From Climacteris rufus (lineage: Eukaryota > Chordata > Aves > Passeriformes > Climacteridae), in contig VZRZ01006170.1 of the NCBI GenBank assembly GCA_013398175.1, positions 152,329 through 216,328 of the forward strand: 64,000 nt of DNA, in the 5' to 3' direction. Positions 22,364 through 34,469 of this stretch are shown here, in pieces; within the stretch, counting starts at the first letter, position 1; every line of letters begins with the position of its first letter. The notes below the pieces were generated by a model. It did not search any database. It saw nothing but the letters and a program-made list of their open reading frames with translations, and had not been told where the DNA came from. A program made the translations under genes and the position numbers.

Positions 22364-22610
22364 GGTGCACCAGCATCGGGAGCAAAATAGTAGCAATTAT
22401 TTTCCTCTTCACAACAAATTCCTAGAGTTGGGAAATTACCCCCATTGGGCGGAATGCGCATGTCAGAGTAATTATGATTATCAATAATGCATTGCGATTT
22501 ATCATGGGTCCCTGACGGCTGATTGGCCTGAGTCCAAGGGCTCACAGATTATTCAAATCAGCCCCATTGATCCGCGCAGCGGGGCACGCTGGGCCATGTA
22601 GTCCCCGCGG
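22364..22610 (-). promoter_or_regulatory. SALL4: SALL4 proximal promoter / 5' UTR region
   Basis: Upstream of the ATG on the minus strand are two CCAAT boxes (plus-strand ATTGG at 22444-22448 and 22522-22526, about 85 and 160 bases from the ATG), an AT-rich stretch with homeodomain/POU-like words around 22465-22505, and a ZNF143-like site at 22584-22602. No TATA box was seen, consistent with a CpG-island promoter. The transcription start cannot be placed from sequence alone. Confidence 0.7.
22584..22602 (-). promoter_or_regulatory. ZNF143/STAF-like motif (ACTACATGGCCCAGCGTGC)
   Basis: The minus strand reads ACTACATGGCCCAGCGTGC, a close relative of the ACTACAnnnCCCAgnaTGC promoter motif bound by ZNF143. 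It is in the orientation of SALL4 and about 220-240 bases upstream of the ATG. Binding is inferred from the match only. Confidence 0.55.
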
Positions 22611-22720
22611 CCGGCCCGCCCTGCCCTGCCCTGCCCTGCCCGGCCACAAAGGCTGAGCCCCGCGGGCCGGGGGTCCCGGCGCCTCCCCCGGCACACAAAC
22701 AGCGCGGTTTGCAGCCTGCC

Positions 22721-23600
22721 CGCCCACAGCACCTTTGTTGGCTCACCTGCGCTTTTTATGTTGTGCTTTTAAGAGTTTTTCTGCCCCCCCTGCCCTCCCC
22801 AAAGCAAGCAGAAGCCCGGGACAATGCTCGTCCTTCCCTTTGTCGTTGGATAAGGTGGCAGAGGGAAGCGCACTGATGGCTGGGGTGGGCGATTTGAGGG
22901 GCTTTAAAGCGGATCCACACCGGCGTAATTACCCTGGCGTTGGTTCAGCTGCTTAAAGACTCTTTAAAATCTCACTTTCTGAGAATGAGGCAAAGCTGTG
23001 CCAGTGATATTTTTAACAACGAGTAAAAACGTTACACACGTGAAGGTTCGTGCGAAAAAGCTGAAGCGGCAGCGCTCCGAATGGGCTTTCCCCCACGAAG
23101 TTTGACTTGTTAGTTCGTAGTGGAATCATTGTCATCTTTCCTCCCCTATTCGGCTGTGGGGTTCCGTGGGAACAGGAGCCCCAGGAGGGGATCCCCGGAG
23201 CTGGGTGGCCCTCGGGGAGGTGGCCCCTGGAGGTGGGGGGACCGTGGCACCCAGCCCCGAGTGTCACCCCAGCCCTGCCAGCCCCGAGTGTCGCCCCAGC
23301 CCCGAGTGTCACCCCAGGCCGATCTCCTGTAGGCAAAAATGTGAGCATCCTGACACGTATGAAGATGTGGATTGCAAAATCTTTGTGGGAGATGTGACTG
23401 CTTTCTCATGTCATATACAACAACACACACGCCGCGGGTCTAGCTACGAAAAAAATGAAGGGGTTGCTAGAAAACACTGCAGAGAGAGATTTATTTGCTG
23501 GAGAGATGATGATGTGGGTTTGGAGGAGGAGGACACTGGGTCAGGGCTCGGGAGAATGAGGTTCAGCTGAAGGCAGGCTCGGCACGCCCTTGCCATTGCG
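22721..23600. other. Intergenic flank upstream of SALL4
   Basis: Moves from the CpG-rich promoter into mixed sequence. A short GC-rich direct repeat (GAGTGTC(A/G)CCCCAGCCC) recurs three times at about 23258-23318. ORFs here are low-complexity and not credible genes. Confidence 0.5.
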
Positions 23601-23604
23601 TTTA

Positions 23605-24135
23605 GCAGGGCACAATTCGGCAGGGGACATTCAGCAGGGGACAATTCAGCAGGGGACATCCAGCAGGGGACATCCAGCAGGGTCCGTGCCTCAGTTTCCC
23701 CCTGGGAACGGAGCTTTCCCCGCTGCAGAGCGGCCGTGCCGAGGAACATCCCCCGAGGTGCTGGGGCGCTTCGGGAGGGGGAGGCTCGCTGGAAAACCCA
23801 AACCTGGCTCGCCAGCAGGAGGGAGGAAGCGGCGGTAGCTGCCCGCAGNGGCACAATTCGGCAGGGCACAATTCCGCAGGGCACAATTCAGCAGGGGACA
23901 TTCGGCAGGGGACATTCAGCAGGGCACAATCCAGCAGGGGACATCCAGCAGGGGACATCCAGCAGGGTCCGTGCCTCAGTTTCCCCCTGGGAACGGAGCT
24001 TTCCCCGCTGCAGAGCGGCCGTGCCGAGGAACATCCCCCGAGGTGCTGGGGCGCTTCGGGAGGGGGAGGCTCGCTGGAAAACCCAAACCTGGCTCGCCAG
24101 CAGGAGGGAGGAAGCGGCGGTAGCTGCCCGCAGCT
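23605..24135. repeat. About 285-bp local duplication with short GGGACA(A/T)(C/T)CAGCA-type repeats
   Basis: The block beginning TCCGTGCCTCAGTTTCCCCC occurs at 23683 and again at 23968 and is near-identical for about 160 bases. Each copy is preceded by a run of 12-15-bp words such as GGCACAATTCGGCA and GGGACATCCAGCA. An ambiguous base at 23849 lies exactly at the junction of the copies, so an assembly artefact is possible. Confidence 0.88.
23849..23849. other. Single ambiguous base (N)
   Basis: An isolated N between the two copies of the 285-bp duplication. It probably marks a joined or unresolved position in the assembly. Confidence 0.95.
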
Positions 24136-27100
24136 GCCACAGGACATTGCACAACAGCACGGGCTCCTTTTACCTGCTCCTCTACCGCCACTTTTACCCT
24201 GCAAACCCCCGGGGCTCGCACAGCTTTTATTCTGTGCCAAAATTTGTGCCTGAGCGTGGAGTCGTGCCGGGTCAGGATTGTCTTTATTTGGGTGGTGCTT
24301 GAGCAGGGGGGCCTGGATGGGACAGGCAGAAAAGATCTGAAAGTTGTAGATCAAGGTAAGCAGAGCATCCTGATCTAATTAGTTCTGTATCCTCCGGGGG
24401 GTTGGTTTTGTTTCTACAGAGTCTCATAAGGGGGTTTTATTTAGCTAAGGATAACACAAATCTTGCAGAGCAGAAGGTGTCACCCTCCTCCTTGGACAAC
24501 TATTGAACATGGAGGTCAGGGGACAAATTTCATTTTCCAGGCCACTTTCTTCTGCAAGCAAAAAATGGTTTAACCCCCCCCCCCCTTGATGCACTTTAAT
24601 GGGTGTATTACAGAGAGAAACTCTGTATTTACTAATATAAAAAGGAAGAGATTACCAGGTATTTGAAATCGCTGACCATTTTTATCTGGTGTTTACTCCA
24701 CCCCCATGTTGCCCAAAGAGTTTCTCTATATTTGTTTGTTTAACCAACAGTTTGAAATGCTCTTTGTTCCCAGAGTGTGTCCTGAGGAAATAGACTGTTA
24801 AACAAGATTGATACCAATTGATCCACAGATAGAGATTCACATTGGTGCATCCTCTCCTCTTACACTTGATGTGCTCAGTGTGACCAACAGATTTTCGGTT
24901 ATTACACATAAAGCTACCAACCCACACCAATGAATTTATTAAACCACACTGGTTTCTGTGTCCAGCTGAGAGACTGACAGCCCTGTACAGTAGATCCATA
25001 CTTAAAATAGACAACTCCTGTGGAGCATTTGTACTGAATTTAAAGGAATATATTATATGAAATCAATAGAAGTTTTGGTATTGATTTCACAGGACTGGGA
25101 TTTCACTCAGCATGGCTCTAACACACTGAAAAATATAGAGTACACGGAAAGCATTAGTTTAAAATAAAAATTAAAAAGTTGCTGTGTTTAAGGCTGGGAA
25201 GACAGCAAAAAGCAGGAGAAAGAGCACAAACAAAATGAAAAATAGAGGGAGGAAGAGCAGGAATGTGACCAAGGGGAAGCCATCCCGATTATATTTTTCT
25301 GGGAAGGTGTTCCCAGCCAGTGGTGGTTATAAATAGGCTACCCTGGCTGATGACATCATGTGCAAGAGGCATGTTGCTTGGCTTGAGCACGATCATATGG
25401 ATTGGCATGATTGCAGCTCCCCCATTTGAAAAATAGCAGGCTTCCTTTTTGGGCTTGACATTTATTTATTTTTTTAAGAAAAGTCCAGAGGAACAATCTT
25501 CTACCACCAACAGAGCTGAGGCATCGTCCCTGATAGGAGAATTTCCCCGAGCTGCCACCCCAGCAGTGATAACAGCAGCAGCAGTGGGACTCAGCAGAAA
25601 CTCTGGCTCTGCCCAGCCCAGGCAGTTCCTGTCCTCAGGAGTGTCCCTGCCCAAGGCTCACATCTATGGAAATGTCTGACAGGTGTGTTTGTTAAAGATG
25701 TATCTATGTTGTATATTCATATACATACATATCTCCATGTGCACACTTACTAACTCCCACCAAAGTAAAGAATATTGTCCTAAATCAGGCATTTTCCTAT
25801 TCTGATCATCTCAATTTAGAACACACACGTTTAAAACTAGTTAATAGTATTTTTTTTAGGTATTCAGAACCCAAATATAACTAAAAATGGCTTAAGTTGC
25901 ACTGTGTGTTACCTACATCTTTATGGCATGGAGCAGAAAAAGACAAAGGTCTTTGGGGCCCAGCAGTTCAGTCTCCTCCTGTACTCCTGCCCTGCTCCTC
26001 ACTGCAGCTCCTGGCCAGATCAGTCTCCCAGTGGAGACTCTCAGGGCTCATCTGCACTGCCCAAAACACAACTTGAATGTTCCCTCTTGGAACAGGTTAA
26101 GGAAGCTTCAAGTTTGCTGATATGAAGTTGACCATAGCTCTGGAGGCAATGCAAATCAGGGCAATTACCATTGATTGTTGGGCCAGTTAATCAAGATTGA
26201 ATGCAGACACCCAGACATTCAAATTCAGAAGCAGTCCATGAGCATGTTAAATTCATGTTGGCAAGAGCTGGGGCTGCTCCAGAGCAGACTCTCACCCAAT
26301 CCTAAAGCAGGAGACCTCTCTTTAAACAGTATTTATACTATTATATAATAGGATAATGGATTTTTTTTTCCTTAATAAGAAAAGAAAGGTTATGTTTTCT
26401 CCTGGTCCATCCATCCATCCATCCATCCATCCATCATACATCATACATCAGTCAACCCTGATGACAGGGGAGTTTTGAAGGCCTGAGTTTGTGCTCATTG
26501 TGTGCCACCCAGCACCTGGAGAGAGCAGAAAGATGGACTGAATGTGGTCCCTGGCAGCAGGAGGGAGGGTTCAGCCCTTGCAGCCAGCAAGCCAGAGAGC
26601 AGCAGGCTGGGACTGAGCTGGGAAAACACCTGGCAGTGGGAGAAGGGTGGGACACAAACCTTTGGCAAGCTCAGCCCACCACCCAGGGAACAGCTCCCTC
26701 CTGGACCCAGCGGTGCTTTCAGTCCAGCTGCAGATGAAGGAGCCACAATATTGCTGAAGGGCCTTCCCTGAGGGAATTGTCAGTGCAAACACAGCTCCCA
26801 TCACCAGAGCCATGCTCCTATCCCAGGTATTTGCAGGCCAATGTCATTTTGGGGTCCACCTGTTCGTCAGTAAATCTGGGCTGTTCCATCCAAAATGTGT
26901 TTGCCAAAGATGCACCTGACTGAAGATGCAGGCAGCACCTTCCTTTCCAAGCCCACACAAGGGAAGGAAGAACTCAGGAACTGGAACTTTTTGAAAGAGC
27001 CACCAAGGAGCTCGCAGCCAGGAGGAATGAGAGGCATGTGGGTTAGGCAGGTAAACAAACAAATCTCTGGGTGTTTGTTAAAATGCCCAAGCGTTTCACC

Positions 27101-28551
27101 TGTGCAAGAGTGAACTTTTTCAGCTCTGTTTCTCACAGCATGAGAAGTGTCCTTGTGCAATATCTTGTGTCAGAGTGGGATGCAATCCAGAGAATGAGAG
27201 CTCCAGCTTTCCCCAAGAATACAAGTATTTTAGGGAATGGGTTACCTGTGTGTTAAGTGAATAACACCCCCCATCCTCTGCAATATTTGTTCAATTTCAA
27301 GCACTTACTTGCTTCTGAATAAACCCAAGATCAGAGGTAGGTGCAACTTGGCTTTGTGTGCTGTTTTCTTTGAATTTCATGGCCCAGTGATACTTCACAG
27401 AGAGTGACAGGAATCCTGTGAGATCCTTTCCTTCCAGACAAGGTACACAAACCTTCTTTTTAGCACTGTGCTGTAATGGAGCCTTGGGAGGGGTCTGATT
27501 ATTGTCCCTCTTACAGGGGGGATGCAGGGCCAGCAGTGCTGTGAGCGTGAATCCCCTGCATGCTTGGGAACCAGGCTAATGGCTTTGGATTAGGAGTTTG
27601 GTTTTATTTTCAGGGAATACCAAAGAATATCTGAATGTGACAGTGAATATTGAATCAGATGACAATGAAAATACAACTTAATAGTGACACCCTGCCCCTG
27701 TATCCTTATCTCAGGTAACCACGATGGAATTGCAGTGGTGTTGCTCCAGAATCCATTTGTTGTTTCTCTCTGGCACTGTGTTATCCCAAAGAGCAGCTCT
27801 GTGTTCCCAGCTCTGTGTTCCCAGCTCTGTGCTCCTGGTACTTGCAAAGAAAACCATCATATGGAGATGGCTTCAAGCAGCAGCTCGGAGAGGGAATTAT
27901 CAATTTCCTTGCTCCTGTCACTGAAGCACCAAGATCGAAATTGACTTATTTTCAGATGTCAAAATATCACTTAGCAGGGGGCTTTTACTTGGTAAAATTA
28001 GCTTTCATTTTCTGCTTTTATGACTGTGATTAATAACATTTTTTTCTTCTGCTACAGCAGTTTTTCCAATTACTTTTATCAGTTACATCCCAGCCCTAAA
28101 TTTGGCTCCTTTCCATGTGATTGAAGTTTGTTCATGCCACGCTTTGTGAAGGACTGACAACCAATTGTTAGTGGACATGCAGAGCATTAGCAGGTTTGGG
28201 AGGTGCCATCTCATCTTTAATAACTCAGTTTCTAGTTTGAAAAGAAATAAAATTATCAACAACGGAAAAATCCCCAAGTTCCATCTTCAACTGGATGTTC
28301 ACAGAGATGCTGCAGTGCCACTGCAGAATAGGCCCACTGAGGTTAAGAGTACTCTTTAATATTATTTGATATTTCTATTTAGATTGGACAACTGAAAAAT
28401 TACATTTAGATTTGTTTTACACAAGAAGATTCACCCCCAAAAGTTCAAATTAGGGTACAATGCAGTAAATCCCAGAGGGTTTATTCCTTCTGGATGCTCT
28501 ATCTGCATGGAGCTGTATTTAAGAGAATGCACGTGTGCCTTTCTAAGCAAG
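24136..28551. other. Intergenic DNA, no gene recognised
   Basis: Mostly single-copy. Notable items are a C12 run (24574-24585), a MEF2/CRE-like cluster (25327-25360), a (CCAT)n microsatellite (26406-26435) and a 15-bp doublet near 27801-27835. No ORF resembles a known protein. Confidence 0.55.
26406..26435. repeat. (CCAT)n microsatellite
   Basis: About seven perfect CCAT units followed by two degenerate CATCATA steps. Confidence 0.92.
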
Positions 28552-28915
28552 CCTTAGATCAGAAAATTGAGGCCAAACTGGGGAAAAGCAGCATTTTCTG
28601 CCAGACACCACCTGCAACCAGAGACATTGGTGAGTGTTAATTCAGACACTGTATCCCAAAATGGTTCAGATTTTATTCTTCAGCAAGGCAGCTTGAGTGC
28701 ATCCCCTCAAACTGACAGGGGAGCTCCTTAGATCAGAAAATTGAGGCCAAACTGGGAAAAAGCAGCATTTTCTGCAGGGTGTCCCTGCTGTCAGACACCA
28801 CCTCCAGCCAGAGACATTGGTGAGTGTTAATTCAGACACTGTATCCCAAAATGGTTCAGATTTTATTCTTCAGCAAGGCAGCTTGAGTGCATCCCCTCAA
28901 ACTGACGGGGGAGCC
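28552..28915. repeat. Tandem duplication, 174/190 bp, two copies
   Basis: Copy 1 (28552-28725) and copy 2 (28726-28915) both start CCTTAGATCAGAAAATTGAG or a near match and end at a CAAACTGAC(A/G)GGGGAGC block. Copy 2 carries an extra 16 bases near 28776. The copies are otherwise almost identical, indicating a recent event. Confidence 0.92.
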
Positions 28916-31900
28916 TGGAGCTGGTGGGTAAATGCACCCAAACTGAATAACTGGGGTGGGGACAGAAATAATTCCATTTAAAGGCTGCCCCCAGGATGAT
29001 CAAACACAATGGAACATCTTTGCTGTTGGCTGGCCAAGGTCACTTCAGCAGAAATTGAAAAACTCCAACCAACCAAACCAAGAAAGCCACAGCTCCAACT
29101 CCAACCTGTGAGGCTGGGTTACCTCGGTGCCACCCCCTTCCCTCAGTGCTGGGCAAGCAGAGCATTGCTGCCCCAGGCTGCTGGTTCCTGTGCTCACCTG
29201 GAAGTTCCCCAATATCTGTTTTATCTCCTGCCTCTTTTGGAGCTGCCAGAGCTTCCCCACTGCCTGGAGATTCCCTTTGGTGGCATCAGAGATGCACCAG
29301 TGCTGATTCCCCCAGCTTTAAAGAGGTTGAATAAAACCAAAAATGACAGGAAGCCTCATGACAACCAACTGGACAACAGTCTCTAGACTAAGAGTCATCC
29401 AATTTTTAAGATTTCTGTGCTGATTTTGGATCCACACTGAAGTGTTCATGGCCACATTTCAAGACATCTCCAATGTGTGTCAGCTCATCTGCCTGAGTGC
29501 CTTAGGAGCTCCTGGGTGGGGATTTCTCCCTCTGTGGAGAGAGCTGGGATGAAGAATTCAGGAGGAAGAAAACAACCAGTCAAAGCAAAAACAATTGTGT
29601 TTGGCTCAGTCCAAAAGTGCTTTTGAAGGCCCTTTATAAGGAGAAGCTTGGCAGAGGTTTGGCTGCCAGGAGAACTGGTGCAGGGTTTGGATTAAATGAG
29701 GATAAACCCATTTCCATTGCAAACCTCCCACTTTTCAGCTGGTTGTGTCTGTAACTTGGTTATCCCTGAATCAACAGCTTAAATTTTAATGTAGTTATGT
29801 TAGCTCAGGTACAGTCTACTCTACAGACTTTAACTAGATTAAGAGACAGATCAGCTATAATTGGAGTCCCTGATTGAATTAGATTGGGATTACAAATATA
29901 ATTGGATACTACCCTATTTGAGACACTTTAAAGGAAATATATCTTCCGAGCATGAAAGCTGAAAAATCAACAAACCTTTGGAAATCCCTGATCCTGTTTC
30001 CTGTGTGGATGCAGCCAGGCCCGGGGAGCCTCAGAAAGATATTTTTTAACAGACATTTCCCTGGTAAAAACTCGAACCCAGCCTCTGACGTGCATTCAGA
30101 TGGAAGGCAACATCACCTTGCCACTTTTTAATCTCACCCATGGTCGTGGTGCAGCCAGATTAGGCTAAAACTGTGCCTGAAAGGAGCTTTAAAACCTGGA
30201 AACAAGTCCTAAGTATGGACTAATAGGCCTCGGGTTTTATTGTGGGGTATAAGCGAGGAGGCACAGTGTAAGCAAAGAATTCCTTTTGCTGACATGGCTT
30301 TTGCAGAGATTTCCATTTGAAAAGGGCACTCGGGTGAACAATGGTCCCGGCGCTGCTTCAGTGCTTGACACCTTGCAGCATGTAAAGGACAAAAAACTTC
30401 TCTTTTTTTTTTTTTTTTTGTTTTTTCCCTTCTCATATGATATCTTTTCCTGTTTGTGGCCTTTAGTCTGTGCTCTCCTGCAGCCAGCAGAGCTCTGGTT
30501 AAGTAGGTCACACCATAAAAAGGCTTAGCAGAGCAACAGCAGGCTCAGAACCCAAGTAGGAAAAACCCAGGGAATCCAGTTTGTGGGAGAGAAACAGAAA
30601 CCTGGCTGCCTCCTCACTGCCCTGTGACAGAAGGAAATTCAGATTTCACCCCAGAATGCAGTCCCAGCTCAGGGGGAGCCTCCAGGAAGAGCTCAGCTCT
30701 CTGCAGAGGATGCTCCAGCCGGCTCCAGGCACGAAATTCCTGCAGCTCACACCTCACCCTCCTTCAGCCTCCTCAGCCAGGCTCCTCCAAAACCCCAAAC
30801 CTTCCATTTTATAGGGAAAGAAGTTGTTATGTGAGAGTCATTTCTAGGGAAACACCCAGCTTGGGGTGCTTTTTGTTCTTTTTGGGACGTTCCCTTTCTT
30901 CACCTTCTGCTTTGGACTACAGCAAGGACTTGGCACTCAAAGAGAACTCTGCTGTGCACTCTCCCAGCACCTTCCCCACATGAAATATGGTTTAGGAGAG
31001 AAACAAGAGCCTCAGCAAATCCACAATCCCTGGGCCTGTTCCTCAGAACACTCAATCCTGCTCTCCCCACCAAAACTCGAGAGCACAAAGCGCCTTTCCA
31101 GGACACTGGAATAAGAGTTAATAAATTGTAACCCACACACTTGTGCTTCCCCACGCTCCTTTGCTGATTAATTGGTGACAACAGCCCCGTTTCAAGGTGT
31201 GCCAGGACAAATTGGAGCCTGATTTATTTTCTCGCCATCCCACAGTGAGGTATTTTTAGGCAAAAAGACAAATGCGTTTAAGTAATTCTGGGTCCCAAAG
31301 TGAGACCTCTAAGCATGAGGAAAAAAAGGAGATATGGGACTCTTGGCTCCTTAATGTAACAGATCATGGATATCTAGGAGAGGTTTTATTTATATGTCAT
31401 TTGTATACACGGAATTTATGCTTGCAATTAAGTTTCGGTGTAAATTAGCCCGGCCTGTGTGTCTGTTTAATTGCAGGTGCAAATCAAGCTGGTAAAACAT
31501 CTTTTTTTCCTGCCCCCTGAGATTTGTAAGCAGCTCCCAAACTCTGAGAGGAGATTTTGCAGATGACTTAGTGCCTTGCAAAAAGCCTCACAGATCGCAG
31601 CTCTCACAAAGCTGCCCCGCTAAATGGTCTCTTACACATTTTAATTAATGAGGTTATTCCACAAGAAGCCCTTCTTGTTAGGTTTGGGTGCACAAATTCA
31701 CTCAATTTTGCACATCAAGAGAGTAAATCGTATCCAAATATTGATATATGTTGAGACTATTGATCCAGCCGAGCAGGTATCTTTCCTTTAGCTGAGATTT
31801 TCCAATTTCTAAGGGCGGTGTTATGTGACATCTCTAGCGTGAGCCATCTTTATCTTGGTGCTGGTTAATTAAGAGGGCTCAGATTACCCCGAGGAGCCAG

Positions 31901-34161
31901 CCACTTCGGGCTGGGGGTTGCTGTAATTTAGGACATCAGGAATTTGGGCTCCAAGAACAATTCTTTTCAAACTTTTCTTTTCATCTCCAAGATTAACTTG
32001 AGAATTTGCAGGGAGGAAAAGGAGAACGGCTGGGGTGGGAAGCACCGAAGAGATTGGCAGTCACCTTGTGTGTACTAAAGGGTGGCCAAAGAGAGGAAAA
32101 AATTGCAATTTCCTTTATTTACTAAGCTTGCTCCATTCCCAGTTGTGTACGACTTGGCAACGATATATTGATTTCTCAGGAGTTTCTTTTTACAATTACA
32201 AAAGAAAACGAAATTACTGATTGGGAAGGACAACTTCTTTGCCTCGTTTTGTAAAAGAAACAGGTTTTTTTGTGTGTTCAGGAGAAATAGAAATGCATTA
32301 AAAGATGAAAAGGGGAAGGAAGAAGATGATGCCACAGAAATCAATACAGAGAATTAGGTGAAATAGAACATCTTGTATGTTCTTTAGAAAATCATTTTTC
32401 ATACACTAAATACATTTGCAGACTGGTTTCCTACAAACCTGTCCAAGTTGTTATTTGACTCTGAAGCTACAACTTTTTAAATGGCTGAGAAATCTTTTTT
32501 ATTTTTGGGTGGAAAAGCCAAAGATGAGGAAGCACTTGGGCTTTCAGGGAGCAGCTGAGGTGACCTGCAGAAATGCTCATGTATTTATCATCCCTGCAGC
32601 CCTGACAAAGGCTGCATCAAGTTATTGCCCGGGCTGGAAGGCTTGGTGAAGGTGCAGAGCGTTGCCTGCAGGTGATGGGATGGAAGAACCCGAGGTGGGA
32701 CATCCTCATCCCATGGGAAACACCCGGAGCTGGGTCTGGCTTTACAGAGGGGAGTTGTCTGAACTCAGAGCAGTGCAGAAATAAGGCTGAAGAGCTTCAA
32801 TTTCAGCTGCTAAGGGCTCTGGCAGCAGTGGTAGCAATGCTGACAGCCCCCAGGAGCTGCCCATGCTGTTTATTCTGCCTCACTGTCCCCTGCTCTTTAT
32901 TCTGGGCCCCCTGGGCTGCTCAAAGCCTGGGAGTGTTCAGTGTCAGGGTGAAGTGCCAGGTTGGGATGAGCCAAAACAACCTGCCTGCTGCCACCCTGCT
33001 CCCTGCCAGTGGTGGGGAGAGGAAGGATGCTGGAATCAAGGATTCCCACTGGGTTTGTGTCCACAGAGCCCCAGGGGCAGCTCAGTGACATTTGGGGATC
33101 AGCACTGCACAGCATCGTGGCTAAAGCAGCCTGTGCTCCCACCTCTCTTTTCTTCTTTTTATGCTGCACTGGCTGAAAAATCACCCAGTACAAAAAGAAA
33201 AAAAAAAAAAAGAAAAGTTGCTGGGTGATTTCCTCAGCCCACAGGCACAAAAAGTGCACTGAGAAGGGGAAGCTGTACATGGGGCTGGAGCCCAGCAGCC
33301 CAGTGCCAGCCAGGGCTCCTTGGTGCAGGGGCATTTCTGCTTTGAAAAGGCTCTGCAGGTCTTTTTGCCACCAATGGAACTTCACCTCTAGGAAAGGGGA
33401 AATCAGTCTGCAATGATGCCATTATCAGCCACCCTGAAGCACAATTAATGCATTTGGTAACTCTTCCGGAGCAGGGGCACTCTGCTGTTATGAGCCAGGG
33501 GATTTCTGCCTGAGCTTTGCCTGGCTCTGGGTCCAGCACCAGGACAGGCTGCTGCAGGGAGCAAACTGGCCTGGGAGCAGGCAGGCTCTGCCTCCCTGGG
33601 CTGGGCTCATTTCACAACCTGCCTGCATGGATGGGGTGGCTTCAGCACGAGGAATTGTGCTGGGATACCCTGGGGCAGCTGAACACAAACAGCCTCTGCA
33701 AGGAATATTCCTGGGCTGGAATACCTGGAGTCAGGGTTGCCCAGCATGAGCATGATTCTCCTAAAACACTCTGCTCCCCTGCTCTGCACTGAAGCACGGG
33801 GCTCTTCCCCAAGGTTAAACCAATATTCAGTGTCTAGAGAGTTAACCAGGAACAGTGACACCAAAATAAGGCTTTGTGTAGATAAAGATTTAAGAAGGAG
33901 TTGAAATTTCATGTAACAGGGCAAGGCTTGCTGGTGTCACAGCACAAACATGGGTTTGTTGTCCCAAAGGGCTGTTGCAGCCTCCCCTCCAATCCTGCCA
34001 TGGAAAGTGCTGCTTTAGCAGCTCCCAGCCCAGCCAGGGAATGCCACTGCCACAAAAGAGGGAAAGGACAGGGGGACCCAGAAATTCGCTTTTTTATTCT
34101 TACTAAATGCTGAGGGGTGGGATGTGCAGCTCTCCTGTTATTCCATAGGCAGAGAACAGCA
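28916..34161. other. Intergenic DNA, possible conserved noncoding blocks
   Basis: No gene recognised. T-run at 30401-30419 and A-run at 33192-33211. The stretches 31380-31500 and 31740-31900 are single-copy and rich in homeodomain-like TAATT words; they look like candidate regulatory DNA but this is impression only. Confidence 0.5.
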
Positions 34162-34340
34162 GCTTCTCCCAAATCCATCCTCTGGCTGCTTCTCCCAAAT
34201 CCATCCTCTGGCTGCTTCTCCCAAATCCATCCTCTGGCTGCTTCTCCCAAATCCATCCTCTGGCTGCTTCTCCCAAATCCATCCTCTGGCTGCTTCTCCC
34301 AAATCCATCCTCTGGCTGCTTCTCCCAAATCCATCCTCTG
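34162..34340. repeat. 26-bp minisatellite, about 7 copies
   Basis: The word GCTTCTCCCAAATCCATCC recurs every 26 bases with essentially no differences between copies. ORFs across it on both strands are products of the repeat. Confidence 0.95.
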
Positions 34341-34469
34341 AAATTTGGCTTATTCCCCAGGCAGAGCCCAGGTCCAGCTGAGCTCAGGAGCTGTGGGGAA
34401 CCCCTGAGGCTCCAGCCCCATCAGCTCCCTCCTACCTGAACCCCCTGCCACCATTTATTCCAGAAAAAC

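Larger units (their letters stand above)
19440..22720. promoter_or_regulatory. SALL4: CpG island(s) over SALL4 promoter, exon 1 and proximal intron 1
   Basis: CpG dinucleotides are dense at about 19440-19680, 19820-20000, 20500-20900, 21300-22370 and 22560-22720, in contrast to the CpG-poor sequence on either side. Islands spanning the start of developmental regulators are typical. The core at 21300-22370 is the densest. Boundaries are by eye. Confidence 0.8.

Noticed and set aside
27970..27985. CTCF site (TTAGCAGGGGGCTT)
   Set aside because: Only the core resembles the motif; flanking positions do not fit, and similar G-runs are common here.
34162..34340. CRISPR-like array
   Set aside because: Head-to-tail minisatellite without unique spacers, in a vertebrate genome.
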